Below are positions 7,865 to 15,073 of a stretch of DNA of 20,118 nucleotides, piece after piece. The notes beneath the pieces were generated by a model. The model searched no databases and was not told where the DNA came from. It saw nothing but the letters and a program-made list of their open reading frames with translations. Within the stretch, counting starts at the first letter, position 1; each line of letters starts with the position of its first letter. The translations under genes and the position numbers were made by a program. The stretch is from JBMNNS01 sp050942625 (GTDB taxonomy: Bacteria; Bacillota; Dethiobacteria; DTU022; UBA8154), in NCBI GenBank assembly GCA_050942625.1, contig JBMNNS010000026.1, forward strand, positions 1-20,118, written 5' to 3'.

Positions 7865-8739
7865 TGGTTGATCAGGCACAGCGTCTAAGAGAAATGTTTC
7901 AAGGACAACAGGCTTTTCCGGCCCCAAAAAGATTAGGGTTTTCCCGTGTTATCGTCGTTTCAAGTGGTAAGGGAGGCGTGGGCAAGACCAATTTAGTGGT
8001 TAATCTTGCTGTTTTGATGGGACAGGCAGGAAACAAAGTGATTATCCTTGATACAGATCTGGGGATGGCGAATGTTGATATTCTTTTTAGCCTTAAACAA
8101 AGTTATAATCTTGTAGATGTCCTGCGAGGCCACAAGGATTTAGACGATATTACACTAAAAGGTCCTTATGGTATTGAAATTGTTCCCGGGGGCTCAAACC
8201 TTCCGGATATTGTAGACATGGATCAACAGCAGCGTGAACAGCTCATTTCCCAATTTTCCAGGCTGGAAAAGGAAGGCTCGATAATGCTGGTAGATTGTCC
8301 AGCTGGTCTTTCCCGCAATGTTTTGAGCTTTATTGCAGCAGGGGACGATCTCCTTTTGGTAACAACTCCGGAACCTACTGCTATTGCTGATGCCTATAGC
8401 ATTATTAAGGTTGTGGCCCATTATAAACTTAAACCTAACATTAATCTGGTGCTCAATATGGTACGCAGTGTGAAACAGGGGGAAAGTGCTTATTATCGCC
8501 TTGAAAACGTTTGCCGAAGTTATTTAAATGTTAAAACCAAATTCCTTGGCTGTATCGAATTTGATGAACATGTTCATAAAGCAGTCCTCAATTGTTCCCC
8601 CTATGTTTTACAGTTTCCACGTTCTCAGGCGTCGCGGCATATGCGTGAGATCGCCCGCAATTTACTTCATGAAAAAACAGCTCCACCAGCCCCAAAAAAG
8701 GGGGGGTTTTTAAACCGGTTTCTACAATTTTTGAAGTAG
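7864..8739 (+). CDS. flhG: Flagellar number regulator FlhG (YlxH, MinD-type ATPase)
   Basis: FlhG is a MinD/ParA-like ATPase that limits flagellar number and stimulates FlhF GTP hydrolysis. The product is 291 residues. It starts with DQAQRLREMF, the conserved FlhF-activating helix with the DQAxxLR signature. The deviant Walker A motif SSGKGGVGKT lies at about 33-42, the switch I-like DTDLGMANVD near 60-69, and the DCPAG switch II region follows. The last residues are lysine-, proline- and phenylalanine-rich and end in an amphipathic helix (GGFLNRFLQFLK), consistent with a MinD-type membrane-targeting tail. An A6-G7-T5 homopolymer run at 8694-8711 encodes part of this tail. It overlaps flhF by one base. 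Confidence 0.96.
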   Translation: MVDQAQRLREMFQGQQAFPAPKRLGFSRVIVVSSGKGGVGKTNLVVNLAVLMGQAGNKVIILDTDLGMANVDILFSLKQSYNLVDVLRGHKDLDDITLKGPYGIEIVPGGSNLPDIVDMDQQQREQLISQFSRLEKEGSIMLVDCPAGLSRNVLSFIAAGDDLLLVTTPEPTAIADAYSIIKVVAHYKLKPNINLVLNMVRSVKQGESAYYRLENVCRSYLNVKTKFLGCIEFDEHVHKAVLNCSPYVLQFPRSQASRHMREIARNLLHEKTAPPAPKKGGFLNRFLQFLK

Positions 8740-8763
8740 GAGCATACTTTGGAGGAATAATTA

Positions 8764-9465
8764 ATGGATCTGAAAAGGATTATTTTTATGAACATGCTTC
8801 TGGAGGTTTATGATGAAGAAGATCACCTCTATTATAAAAGTATTGTACAAGAGGTTAATGATGATTTTTTTGCTATAGGTATACCCATGGCAGAACGAAA
8901 AAAATTGAACATGCCTCTGAATACAACCTGGATTTTCAGGACTACTTTAAAAGATGCCCTTTACTGCTTTAATTCTACGGTAATAGGGCGTACAACTAGT
9001 GGGGATCTTCTTCTCTTTAAAGTCGCATGGCCCAAAAAAGTAGAGCGTTCCCAACGTAGGAACTATTTCCGGTTACCAACTCTTCTAGACCTTCATTTTT
9101 GGGTTTTGGAGAGGGAGGACAGGCCTTTTCCGGAGCCAGGGGTTCCCTGCAGTGAATTTATAGATAGTTTAGGTGAACCCCAAAAAGCTATAGCCTTGGA
9201 TTTAAGTGGTGGCGGCATTTTAGTGTTTTCACCTTCTAAATTGCCCCAAAATGCCTCTTTGTTACTCAAATTTCTTTTTTGTAGCACAAATGCAACAGAA
9301 ACAGTATTTTTACAGGGCAGGGTAGTTAGGGAGGTGGTATGTCAGCAAACTGGTACACGCTATTACTATGGCATTAGCTTCGAAAATATAGATGAAAAAA
9401 TAAGAGAAAAGATTGTCCAATATATTTTTGCTGAAACACGGGTAAGGGCACAAAAAGGGGGCTAG
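8764..9465 (+). CDS. PilZ-domain c-di-GMP receptor, YcgR/YpfA-like flagellar brake
   Basis: The product is 233 residues. The N-terminal half (about 1-95) resembles the YcgR N-terminal beta-barrel, with a GTTWIFRTTL-like element (here NTTWIFRT). The C-terminal half is a PilZ domain. It has the arginine motif RRNYFR (Arg99 to Arg103, the RxxxR motif) and Asp146-Leu-Ser148-Gly-Gly-Gly151, the D/NxSxxG motif; both are ligand-contacting motifs for cyclic di-GMP. Proteins of this type slow or stop the flagellar motor when c-di-GMP is high. The position between flhG and sigD supports a motility role. The ATG at 8764 follows GGAGGAATAATT. The exact effect on the motor is inferred from family and context. 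Confidence 0.88.
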   Translation: MDLKRIIFMNMLLEVYDEEDHLYYKSIVQEVNDDFFAIGIPMAERKKLNMPLNTTWIFRTTLKDALYCFNSTVIGRTTSGDLLLFKVAWPKKVERSQRRNYFRLPTLLDLHFWVLEREDRPFPEPGVPCSEFIDSLGEPQKAIALDLSGGGILVFSPSKLPQNASLLLKFLFCSTNATETVFLQGRVVREVVCQQTGTRYYYGISFENIDEKIREKIVQYIFAETRVRAQKGG

Positions 9466-9473
9466 TCCTGACG

Positions 9474-10235
9474 GTGGAAACTTGGAGTAAATACCAACAA
9501 ACAAAAGATCAGGATACAAGGGATGTTTTAATCCGGGAATTCCTTCCACTTGTAAAGCAAGTGGCTGGGCGGCTTTCCATAGGGCTACCTTCCCAGGTTG
9601 AGGAGGAGGACCTTGTTGCTAGTGGGGTTATCGGTTTGCTTGAAGCTCTGGATCGCTTTAACCCTTCTTTTCAAACCTCCTTTAAGACCTTTGCTACCTG
9701 GCGTATTCGGGGAGCTATGCTTGATGAACTTAGAAAACTGAGTTGGTCTCCCCGATCCTTTTCCCAACGTTTGCGCCAATTGCAGATTGCCGAGCAAAGG
9801 TTGGGGCATCGATTGGGAAGGGACCCTTCAATTTCTGAGCTGGCTATTGAATTAGGTTGGACACCTGCAGCGGTAGAACAGGTTTACGCACAAGTTAACT
9901 ATTATTCCCTTATTTCTTTGGATTCCCTGCTTTTTGCCCCTTCATTCTTTTCTTCTGGTTCTAAAAAGGATTTATTGTCTGCTACAGGCCCTTTTATGCT
10001 TCCAGAGGAGGGCCTGGAAAAGAAGGAACGCCGGGAATTGCTGGCCAAAGCCATAGAAGAACTCCCCGAAAGGGAAAAACTGATCCTTTCCCTTTATTAT
10101 AAAGAGGAACTTACGCTCAAGGAAATCGCAACAGTGCTAAAAATATCCACTGCCCGGGTTTCCCAGTTACATGCCCGAACTTTGCGCATTTTAAGAGCTA
10201 AACTAAAAGATCTGGGTTATATGAATGAGGACTAA
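9474..10235 (+). CDS. sigD: Flagellar RNA polymerase sigma factor SigD (FliA, sigma-28)
   Basis: SigD directs transcription of late flagellar and chemotaxis genes. The product is about 253 residues. Sigma-70 region 2 is clear (LPSQVEEEDLVASGVIGLLEALDRF, then FKTFATWRIRGAMLDELRK with a WSPRS end). Region 3 lies at about 98-140 (RLGRDPSISELAIELGW), and region 4 at about 185-245 (LPEREKLILSLYYKEELTLKEIA, then the ISTARVSQLHARTLRIL helix-turn-helix). The GTG at 9474 is used here. A CTG at 9468 lies at better spacing from AGGGGG at 9456-9461, and would add two residues. No anti-sigma factor FlgM gene is visible in the window. Confidence 0.96.
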   Translation: METWSKYQQTKDQDTRDVLIREFLPLVKQVAGRLSIGLPSQVEEEDLVASGVIGLLEALDRFNPSFQTSFKTFATWRIRGAMLDELRKLSWSPRSFSQRLRQLQIAEQRLGHRLGRDPSISELAIELGWTPAAVEQVYAQVNYYSLISLDSLLFAPSFFSSGSKKDLLSATGPFMLPEEGLEKKERRELLAKAIEELPEREKLILSLYYKEELTLKEIATVLKISTARVSQLHARTLRILRAKLKDLGYMNED

Positions 10236-10268
10236 ATTTTTAAAGGCAGGTTGTAATGGTGAAAGTGG

Positions 10269-10784
10269 GTGAAATATGAAATGCTTTGGCTGGGTATGAT
10301 TTTAGGTTGTTTGGTTGGCTTTTTGCTTGCCTGGTGGTTTGCCTGCAAGGGTTCTCCCCTGGAGCCATTTTTCCGGCGTTTACTTAGACTGGAAAGAAAT
10401 TCTGCCAGTTTAAATAGCCGCCTGATACTTTATGATTTACAGGCAGGAGTGGAGGATCTTTCAACAAAGGTACAGCGCCTGGATCTAGGTTTGCAGAAGT
10501 TGTTGGATAGCATCCAGGAATACCAGTTTTTATATAAAGATTCTAAAAAGGTGGACAGGGCAGATGTTGCCCCCCTTTCCCCGGATGTTAAAAAAGATGC
10601 AGGTAACCCTGAAAGGTTAGAGCTTTGTTGGGAGGTTGAGCGTTTGTTTAGGGAGGGGCTGACCACCTCGGAAATTGCCCAAAAACTTAAAATTGGCAAA
10701 GGGGAGGTTGAACTTGTACTTTCCTTGGGGAAAAAACCTTTCTGGGTTATTGATGCTAAAAATGACTTTAATAAAGGTAATTAG
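10269..10784 (+). CDS. SwrB (YlxL)-like membrane, coiled-coil and helix-turn-helix protein (DUF6115 type)
   Basis: The product is about 171 residues. One N-terminal membrane segment (about 5-24, very hydrophobic) is followed by a heptad-like helical stretch (about 40-90), a polar linker (about 95-115), and a C-terminal helix-turn-helix-like segment with ERLFREGLTTSEIAQKLKIGKGEVELVLSLG. Genes of this shape commonly follow sigD in Gram-positive flagellar clusters. In B. subtilis the equivalent place holds swrB, which promotes maturation of the flagellar export apparatus. Similarity to SwrB is by layout and position, not by a confident alignment. The start could be GTG at 10269 or ATG at 10281, which has GTGGGTGAAA upstream. 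Confidence 0.7.
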   Translation: MKYEMLWLGMILGCLVGFLLAWWFACKGSPLEPFFRRLLRLERNSASLNSRLILYDLQAGVEDLSTKVQRLDLGLQKLLDSIQEYQFLYKDSKKVDRADVAPLSPDVKKDAGNPERLELCWEVERLFREGLTTSEIAQKLKIGKGEVELVLSLGKKPFWVIDAKNDFNKGN

Positions 10785-10794
10785 TTGTCGATAA
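10768..10794 (+). promoter_or_regulatory. Candidate sigma-D (sigma-28) promoter upstream of the flgF/flgG pair
   Basis: A TTAA at 10768-10771 is followed after 15 bases by GTCGATAA at 10787-10794. The sigma-D consensus known from B. subtilis is TAAA, 14-16 bases, then GCCGATAT. The spacing is therefore right, the -35 differs at one base and the -10 at two. The -35 lies within the last codons of the SwrB-like gene, and transcripts would begin around 10801, giving a short leader before the rod gene at 10847. sigD itself lies just upstream. Match by eye only. Confidence 0.4.
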
Positions 10795-10846
10795 TTACTG
10801 AAAGGGGGTTCTATAAAAGTACTAAAAATGTTGAAGGAGGGTTTAA

Positions 10847-11608
10847 ATGAGAGGGCTTTACCACGCAACAAGTTCAATGCTTGTTAACCAGGTACACCTT
10901 GAACATATTAGTAATAATTTGGCTAACTCCAGCACTCCCGGTTATAAAAGGAGTAAGGTAACTTATAAAACTTTCCCGGAAATTTTACTATGTCGTACAG
11001 AAAGAATTGGCAATGGGAAAACGACTTTGGCAGGCCCTATAGGCGTTAGTTCCGGAAGCATTGCTACAGATGAAACTGTAATTATCCAACAGCCCGGGGC
11101 CCTTTTGTTGACAGAAAGGGAACTCGATCTTGCCCTGCAAGGGGTAGGGTTTTTTGCAGTTGATACACCAAATGGAATCCGGTATACAAGGGATGGTAAT
11201 TTTATCCTAAACAGTGAGGGCCTTCTGGTTACACCACGGGGTTTTCCAGTTATGGGCGAGGACGGCCCGATATATCTTTCTACAGAGAAACCCTATTTTG
11301 ATCGTGAAGGTAATATTTTTGTTGACGGAAAACAGGTGGATAGAATACAAGTCTATATTTTTGCCGAGGACGATGAATTGCAAAGGGATGGTTATAACCT
11401 TTTCAGGGTAGAAGGGGGGGCTAACCCTGTACCAGCAGGGGCGCCGTTAATTTTTCAGGGCTATCTTGAAGAATCGAATGTTGGGTTTGCCGAACAGATG
11501 GTTGAGCTTATAAAGGTACGCCGAAGTTATGAAGCAGCACAAAAGGTATCACAGGTTTGTGATCGATTGCTTACCAGGTCGGCCAATGAACTTGGGGCCC
11601 TGCGCTAG
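10847..11608 (+). CDS. Flagellar basal body rod/hook protein, FlgF/FlgG family (FlhO-like)
   Basis: The product is 253 residues. It begins with MRGLYHATSSMLVNQVHLEH and then the flagellar rod signature ISNNLANSSTPGYKRSK (about 22-38), which forms the N-terminal helix of the axial coiled coil. Further on are DLALQGVGFFAVDTPNG and RYTRDGNFILNSEGLLVTPRG, the FlgF/FlgG D1 domain pattern. The C-terminal helix has QGYLEESNVGFAEQMVELIKVRRSYEAAQK. The protein is exported by the flagellar type III system without a cleavable signal. The pair with the next gene matches flhO-flhP of B. subtilis, where each forms part of the distal rod; FlgF versus FlgG cannot be settled by eye. The ATG at 10847 has GAAGGAGG at 10833-10840. 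Confidence 0.93.
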   Translation: MRGLYHATSSMLVNQVHLEHISNNLANSSTPGYKRSKVTYKTFPEILLCRTERIGNGKTTLAGPIGVSSGSIATDETVIIQQPGALLLTERELDLALQGVGFFAVDTPNGIRYTRDGNFILNSEGLLVTPRGFPVMGEDGPIYLSTEKPYFDREGNIFVDGKQVDRIQVYIFAEDDELQRDGYNLFRVEGGANPVPAGAPLIFQGYLEESNVGFAEQMVELIKVRRSYEAAQKVSQVCDRLLTRSANELGALR

Positions 11609-11641
11609 TTTTTTTGCTGCCAATAAGGAGGTTTTGCCAGG

Positions 11642-12502
11642 ATGCTTAAATCCATTTCCAATAGTTCCAGCGCATTGCAAGGGTACCAGCATATGCTGGC
11701 TACTACTGCCCACAATTTGTCTAATGTAAATACTGTTGCTTACCGTGAAAGGAAAGTATCTTTTCATGATTTGCCTTACAGGCCTTTGATGGAACGTCGT
11801 TTACCTCGTACCGAAAATGCACGAAATACCCCTTTTAGTGGAAGAGGGATGGCCATTTCTAGCATTACTACCTCGCTGGAAAAGGGGGCTCCACTGGCTA
11901 CAGGAAAACAATTTGACCTTAATATTTTAGGTGAGGGGTTTTTCAGGGTTATCAGGCCTGACGGTAGTTATGCCTATACCCGGAGCGGAAACTTTTATTT
12001 GAATGAGCAAGGGAACCTTAGTTTGCCGGGAGGAGCTTTGTTGGATCCTTTTTTGCAGCTTACAGCCCTGGAAGAGGAGGCCGATCTTTCCCATATTAGT
12101 ATTACGGCAGAAGGGATAGTATATGCTCCCTCCTTAAAAGATATTTTGGAAGAGGTTGGGGAAGAAGAGACCTTGCCTTTGGAAGAAATGGACGGAGAAA
12201 TGCCTGCAGGTATGCTCAAACTTGGAGAAATACATCTTTATCATTTTATAAATTCACAGGGGCTTTACAGTATAGGTGAAAATCTTTTTTTACCCACGGA
12301 GGCAAGTGGTTTACCCATTGAAGCGAAACCAGGAGAAGAAGGACTAGGAAAGTTGCAGCAGGGTTTCCTGGAAGGTTCTAATGTCGAACTGACCCGGCAG
12401 ATGACAAATTTAATACGTGGGCAGCGTTTTTTACAGGCTTCTGCCAGGGCCTTAACTACAGGGGATGAACTCTGGGCTATAACATTGAACATGTTGGCCT
12501 AG
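11642..12502 (+). CDS. flgG: Flagellar basal body rod protein, FlgG family (FlhP-like), with an acidic insert
   Basis: The product is 286 residues. The N-terminal motif is TTAHNLSNVNTVAYRERKVSF, in which the usual TPGYK is replaced by TVAYR. The D1 pattern follows: FDLNILGEGFFRVIRPDGS and YAYTRSGNFYLNEQGNL. The C-terminal axial helix has LQQGFLEGSNVELTRQMTNLIRGQRF, typical of FlgG. Between the ITAEGIVYA strand and the KLGEIHLYHF strand there is an acidic stretch (about residues 158-190, rich in glutamate) that is longer than the short loop normally seen there. The gene probably forms part of the distal rod beside the preceding gene. The ATG at 11642 follows AAGGAGG at 11626-11632. Confidence 0.92.
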   Translation: MLKSISNSSSALQGYQHMLATTAHNLSNVNTVAYRERKVSFHDLPYRPLMERRLPRTENARNTPFSGRGMAISSITTSLEKGAPLATGKQFDLNILGEGFFRVIRPDGSYAYTRSGNFYLNEQGNLSLPGGALLDPFLQLTALEEEADLSHISITAEGIVYAPSLKDILEEVGEEETLPLEEMDGEMPAGMLKLGEIHLYHFINSQGLYSIGENLFLPTEASGLPIEAKPGEEGLGKLQQGFLEGSNVELTRQMTNLIRGQRFLQASARALTTGDELWAITLNMLA

Positions 12503-12506
12503 ATAT

Positions 12507-12534
12507 TTGACAAAAATATTTTTACAAAGATAAA
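12507..12534 (+). promoter_or_regulatory. Candidate sigma-A promoter upstream of fliM
   Basis: A perfect TTGACA at 12507-12512 is followed after 16 bases by GATAAA at 12529-12534 (four of six bases match TATAAT). The surrounding 60-base gap between flgG and fliM is very AT-rich, including A and T tracts. This would give fliM-fliN-fliY and the che genes a promoter independent of the upstream genes. A one-base-longer spacer gives ATAAAA, an equally plausible -10. Found by eye and not tested. Confidence 0.4.
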
Positions 12535-12579
12535 ACATATAGATTTTGGCAAGTCTAATTATTAATGGAGGCTGGGATA

Positions 12580-13575
12580 TTGGCTAAAGATGTTTTATCT
12601 CAAACAGAGATTGATAACTTGATTACAGCCTTGAGTGTAGGGGAGATTACAGATGAGGTACAGGAAGATAGTTTATTAGAATACCGCCCGTACGATTTTC
12701 GTCGTCCAAGTAAATTTTCTAAGGAGCAGATGCGAACATTACAGGTTTTACATGAAAATTATGCCCGTATGTTAGGTAATTTTTTGTCTGCATATCTCAG
12801 GGTACCGGTACAAATTCGTCTTAGTTCAGTGAGCCAGGTTACTTATGAGGAATTTGTCTTTTCGCTTCCTATACCAACACTGGTAACTGTTTTTAATATG
12901 AGCCCTGAAATGGGTACTGCAATGTTGGAAACGAACCCTGCTTTTGTTTTTCCTCTTATAGATATTGTTTTTGGAGGGAAAGGGCAACTTCTGGAACAAA
13001 GCAGGGAGCTTACCGATATCGAAATTACAGTAATGAAAAAACTAAATAGTAAGCTTTTAGACAACCTGCGCTATGTTTGGGAGGATCTTGCCGATTTAAG
13101 TCCTGAGGTCGAAACAATGGATACCAATCCCCAGTTTAACCAGATGTTTGCTTCAACAGAAACAGTAGCACTTCTTACATTTAATACTTTTATCAAGGAT
13201 AATGAAGGAATGATAAATCTTTGTTTTCCTTTTATCACCCTTGAGAAGATAATGCCCAAGCTTACTACTCAGTATTGGTTTAAGCAGGCGCACCAGGACC
13301 TGTCCCAATCTAATGCCAGGCTTGTTTTAAACCAGCTTGAAAATGTAGATGTAGAATTAAGTGTTATCCTGGGAAATACTACCATCGCCCTGGACGACTT
13401 TCTTTACTTTGAAGAGGGGGATATTATTCAACTACCCCGTATGGAAGGGGATGACTTTGATGTCTATATAGAGGGGGAACATTTGTTTTACGGGCAACCA
13501 GGAGCAAATGGACAAAACATGGCGGTGCAAATTACGGGCAGGGTTAGCAAGGAGGAAAAGGGGTATGGTAGATAA
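12580..13575 (+). CDS. fliM: Flagellar motor switch protein FliM
   Basis: FliM is the switch protein that binds CheY-P and connects rotor subunits. The product is about 331 residues. The N-terminus has LSQTEIDNLI, the CheY-docking peptide. A CheC-like middle domain (about 45-225) contains the FGGKGQ loop. The C-terminal SpoA domain (about 250-325) has VELSVILGNTTIALDDFL and EEGDIIQL. The start is best placed at TTG 12580: GGAGG at 12568-12572 lies about seven bases upstream, giving MAKDVLSQTEID, close to the B. subtilis start. The ATG at 12565 overlaps this site and has no site of its own. The 3' end overlaps fliN by 11 bases. Confidence 0.97.
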   Translation: MAKDVLSQTEIDNLITALSVGEITDEVQEDSLLEYRPYDFRRPSKFSKEQMRTLQVLHENYARMLGNFLSAYLRVPVQIRLSSVSQVTYEEFVFSLPIPTLVTVFNMSPEMGTAMLETNPAFVFPLIDIVFGGKGQLLEQSRELTDIEITVMKKLNSKLLDNLRYVWEDLADLSPEVETMDTNPQFNQMFASTETVALLTFNTFIKDNEGMINLCFPFITLEKIMPKLTTQYWFKQAHQDLSQSNARLVLNQLENVDVELSVILGNTTIALDDFLYFEEGDIIQLPRMEGDDFDVYIEGEHLFYGQPGANGQNMAVQITGRVSKEEKGYGR

Positions 13576-13945
13576 CGGTTTTTTGTCGCAGGAAGAAATA
13601 GATGCCTTATTTGGTAAAAATGAGACAGTTTCTGATGAAAACCTGCACCAGGAGGGTTTTCAAAGCGAGGCAGAAGAAGAACAGGTGGTTAACCTTGATC
13701 TGATCATGGATTTCCCGCTGCAACTTTCGGTACGCCTTGGCGGGATTAAGAAAAGTCTTCGGGAATTGATGCAGATCAGCCCTGGAACAGTAATTGAACT
13801 CGATCGCCATGTAAGCGAACATGTTGATATATATATAAATAATAAACTTATTGCCAGGGGAGAAGTTATCGTAGTTGATGAAAATTATGGTGTAAAAATA
13901 GCACATATCATTGAACCCCTGGAAAGGATTAAAAAACTCGCTTAA
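13565..13945 (+). CDS. fliN: Flagellar motor switch protein FliN with N-terminal CheY-docking motif
   Basis: FliN forms the lower part of the switch complex (C-ring). The product is 126 residues: an N-terminal LSQEEIDALF docking motif (about 7-16), an acidic linker, and a SpoA domain (about 43-120) with FPLQLSVRLGGIKKSLREL, SPGTVIELDRHV and ARGEVIVVDENYGVKI. The docking motif is uncommon on a short FliN and more typical of FliM and FliY. The ATG at 13565 lies inside the end of fliM, following AAGGAGG further upstream, so the two are coupled. Confidence 0.93.
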   Translation: MVDNGFLSQEEIDALFGKNETVSDENLHQEGFQSEAEEEQVVNLDLIMDFPLQLSVRLGGIKKSLRELMQISPGTVIELDRHVSEHVDIYINNKLIARGEVIVVDENYGVKIAHIIEPLERIKKLA

Positions 13946-14021
13946 AACAATTTAGGCTGCTAAGAAACCGGGGCCGGCTTTTCCTCCGCCCAAAAACTTC
14001 CAGAAGGAACAGGTGATAAAT

Positions 14022-15038
14022 ATGGGATCGAGCTCCTCGATGCCGGGACTCGATGAAATGCAAAAAGATGCTCTGGCTGAAATAGGCAACATTTCCCTGG
14101 GTGCATCAGCAACAGCCCTTTCACAGTTAGTGAACAAAAGGGTAAGCATTACTACCTCAAAGGTAATGATTACCACCATGGAAGAGGTACGTTCCAACTA
14201 CCCTGTACCATGCCTGGTGGTAGCGGTTAATTATGTAAAAGGGCTTACAGGGGAAAACTTACTTATTGTCAAAAATGAAGATGCATTATTCATCGTGGGC
14301 CTAATGATGGGTATGGAATATCCAGAAAAGCCCGAAGAGCTTGGTGAAATGGAACTTTCGGCAATAAGCGAGGCGATGAACCAGATGATGGGTTCTGCTT
14401 CAACGGCTATGTCGGATTTTTTGAACCGCACTATTGATATTTCCCCTCCGGAAGTCAACCTTGTAAATTTTAGTGAAAAGGGTCTGGAAATGGAGGACCT
14501 GGGGGATGATAGTGTCCTGGCGTTGGTTTCTTTTCAAATGGAAATAGAAGATGTAATCGATAGTCAGATATTACAACTTTTACCTTTACAATTTGCAAAG
14601 GATATTACCTTGCTGCTTTTATCAAGCCTTGACAAAAGCAGCGATTCAGGGGACAAAAATGAAACAAAGGTTGAGGATGAGCATGAAACTGTCCATGACT
14701 TAGTGGAAAAACAACCCAGGGAAAGAACGGCTTCTATTATACCCAATATATCCAAGCCTTCAGAAAAGAAGGATCTTGCCAGGAAACCCTATGACAATAC
14801 CGCCAGGCTGGACTTAATCAGGGGTATACCGGTAGATCTTGTTGTTGTATTAGGAAAAACTAAAATTCCATTAAAACAGGTTTTTTCTTTGGTGCCCGGG
14901 GACATTATTAATCTGGATAGCTACCTGGGGGAACCTGTAGAACTTTATGCTAATATGCGCCTGGTTGCCAGGGGGGAGGTAGTCCTGGTCAATAGACAGT
15001 TTGGGGTTAGGATTTCAGAAATTATTCGTACGCAATGA
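14022..15038 (+). CDS. fliY: Flagellar motor switch phosphatase FliY (CheC core plus SpoA domain)
   Basis: FliY sits in the switch and hydrolyses CheY-P. The product is 338 residues. Two CheC-type active-site motifs are seen: AEIGNISLG (Glu20, Asn23) and SEAMNQMMG (Glu117, Asn120). An acidic, charged linker covers about 205-255. The SpoA domain starts near 262 (LDLIRGIPVDLVVVLGKTKI, VPGDIINLDSYL, ARGEVVLVNRQFGVRIS). Unlike B. subtilis FliY, no EIDxLL docking peptide precedes the phosphatase core. ATG at 14022 has AGGTG at 14011-14015; a GTG at 14013 is within this site. It follows fliN after 76 bases. Confidence 0.95.
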   Translation: MGSSSSMPGLDEMQKDALAEIGNISLGASATALSQLVNKRVSITTSKVMITTMEEVRSNYPVPCLVVAVNYVKGLTGENLLIVKNEDALFIVGLMMGMEYPEKPEELGEMELSAISEAMNQMMGSASTAMSDFLNRTIDISPPEVNLVNFSEKGLEMEDLGDDSVLALVSFQMEIEDVIDSQILQLLPLQFAKDITLLLLSSLDKSSDSGDKNETKVEDEHETVHDLVEKQPRERTASIIPNISKPSEKKDLARKPYDNTARLDLIRGIPVDLVVVLGKTKIPLKQVFSLVPGDIINLDSYLGEPVELYANMRLVARGEVVLVNRQFGVRISEIIRTQ

Positions 15039-15073
15039 AAAATTTTTTTTAAAAAGCGAAGAGGTGAAAGGGC

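Noticed and set aside
8690..8711. CCCC-A6-GGGG followed by T5 in the end of flhG, resembling a terminator
   Set aside because: It lies inside the coding region with a four-pair stem; the PilZ gene follows 24 bases after flhG with its own strong ribosome site, which suggests continued transcription.
12565..12579. ATG at 12565 as the fliM start
   Set aside because: It overlaps the GGAGG that would serve the TTG at 12580, has no ribosome site of its own, and the shorter product begins as FliM proteins usually do.
13946..14021. GC-rich CCGGGGCCGG in the gap between fliN and fliY
   Set aside because: No stable hairpin with a usable loop and no T-run; treated as an ordinary spacer.
15039..15056. 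A5-T8-A5 tract between fliY and cheW, considered as terminator or promoter
   Set aside because: There is no GC stem for a terminator and no matching -35/-10 pair; the cluster continues with close spacing. It may bend DNA but nothing more can be said.
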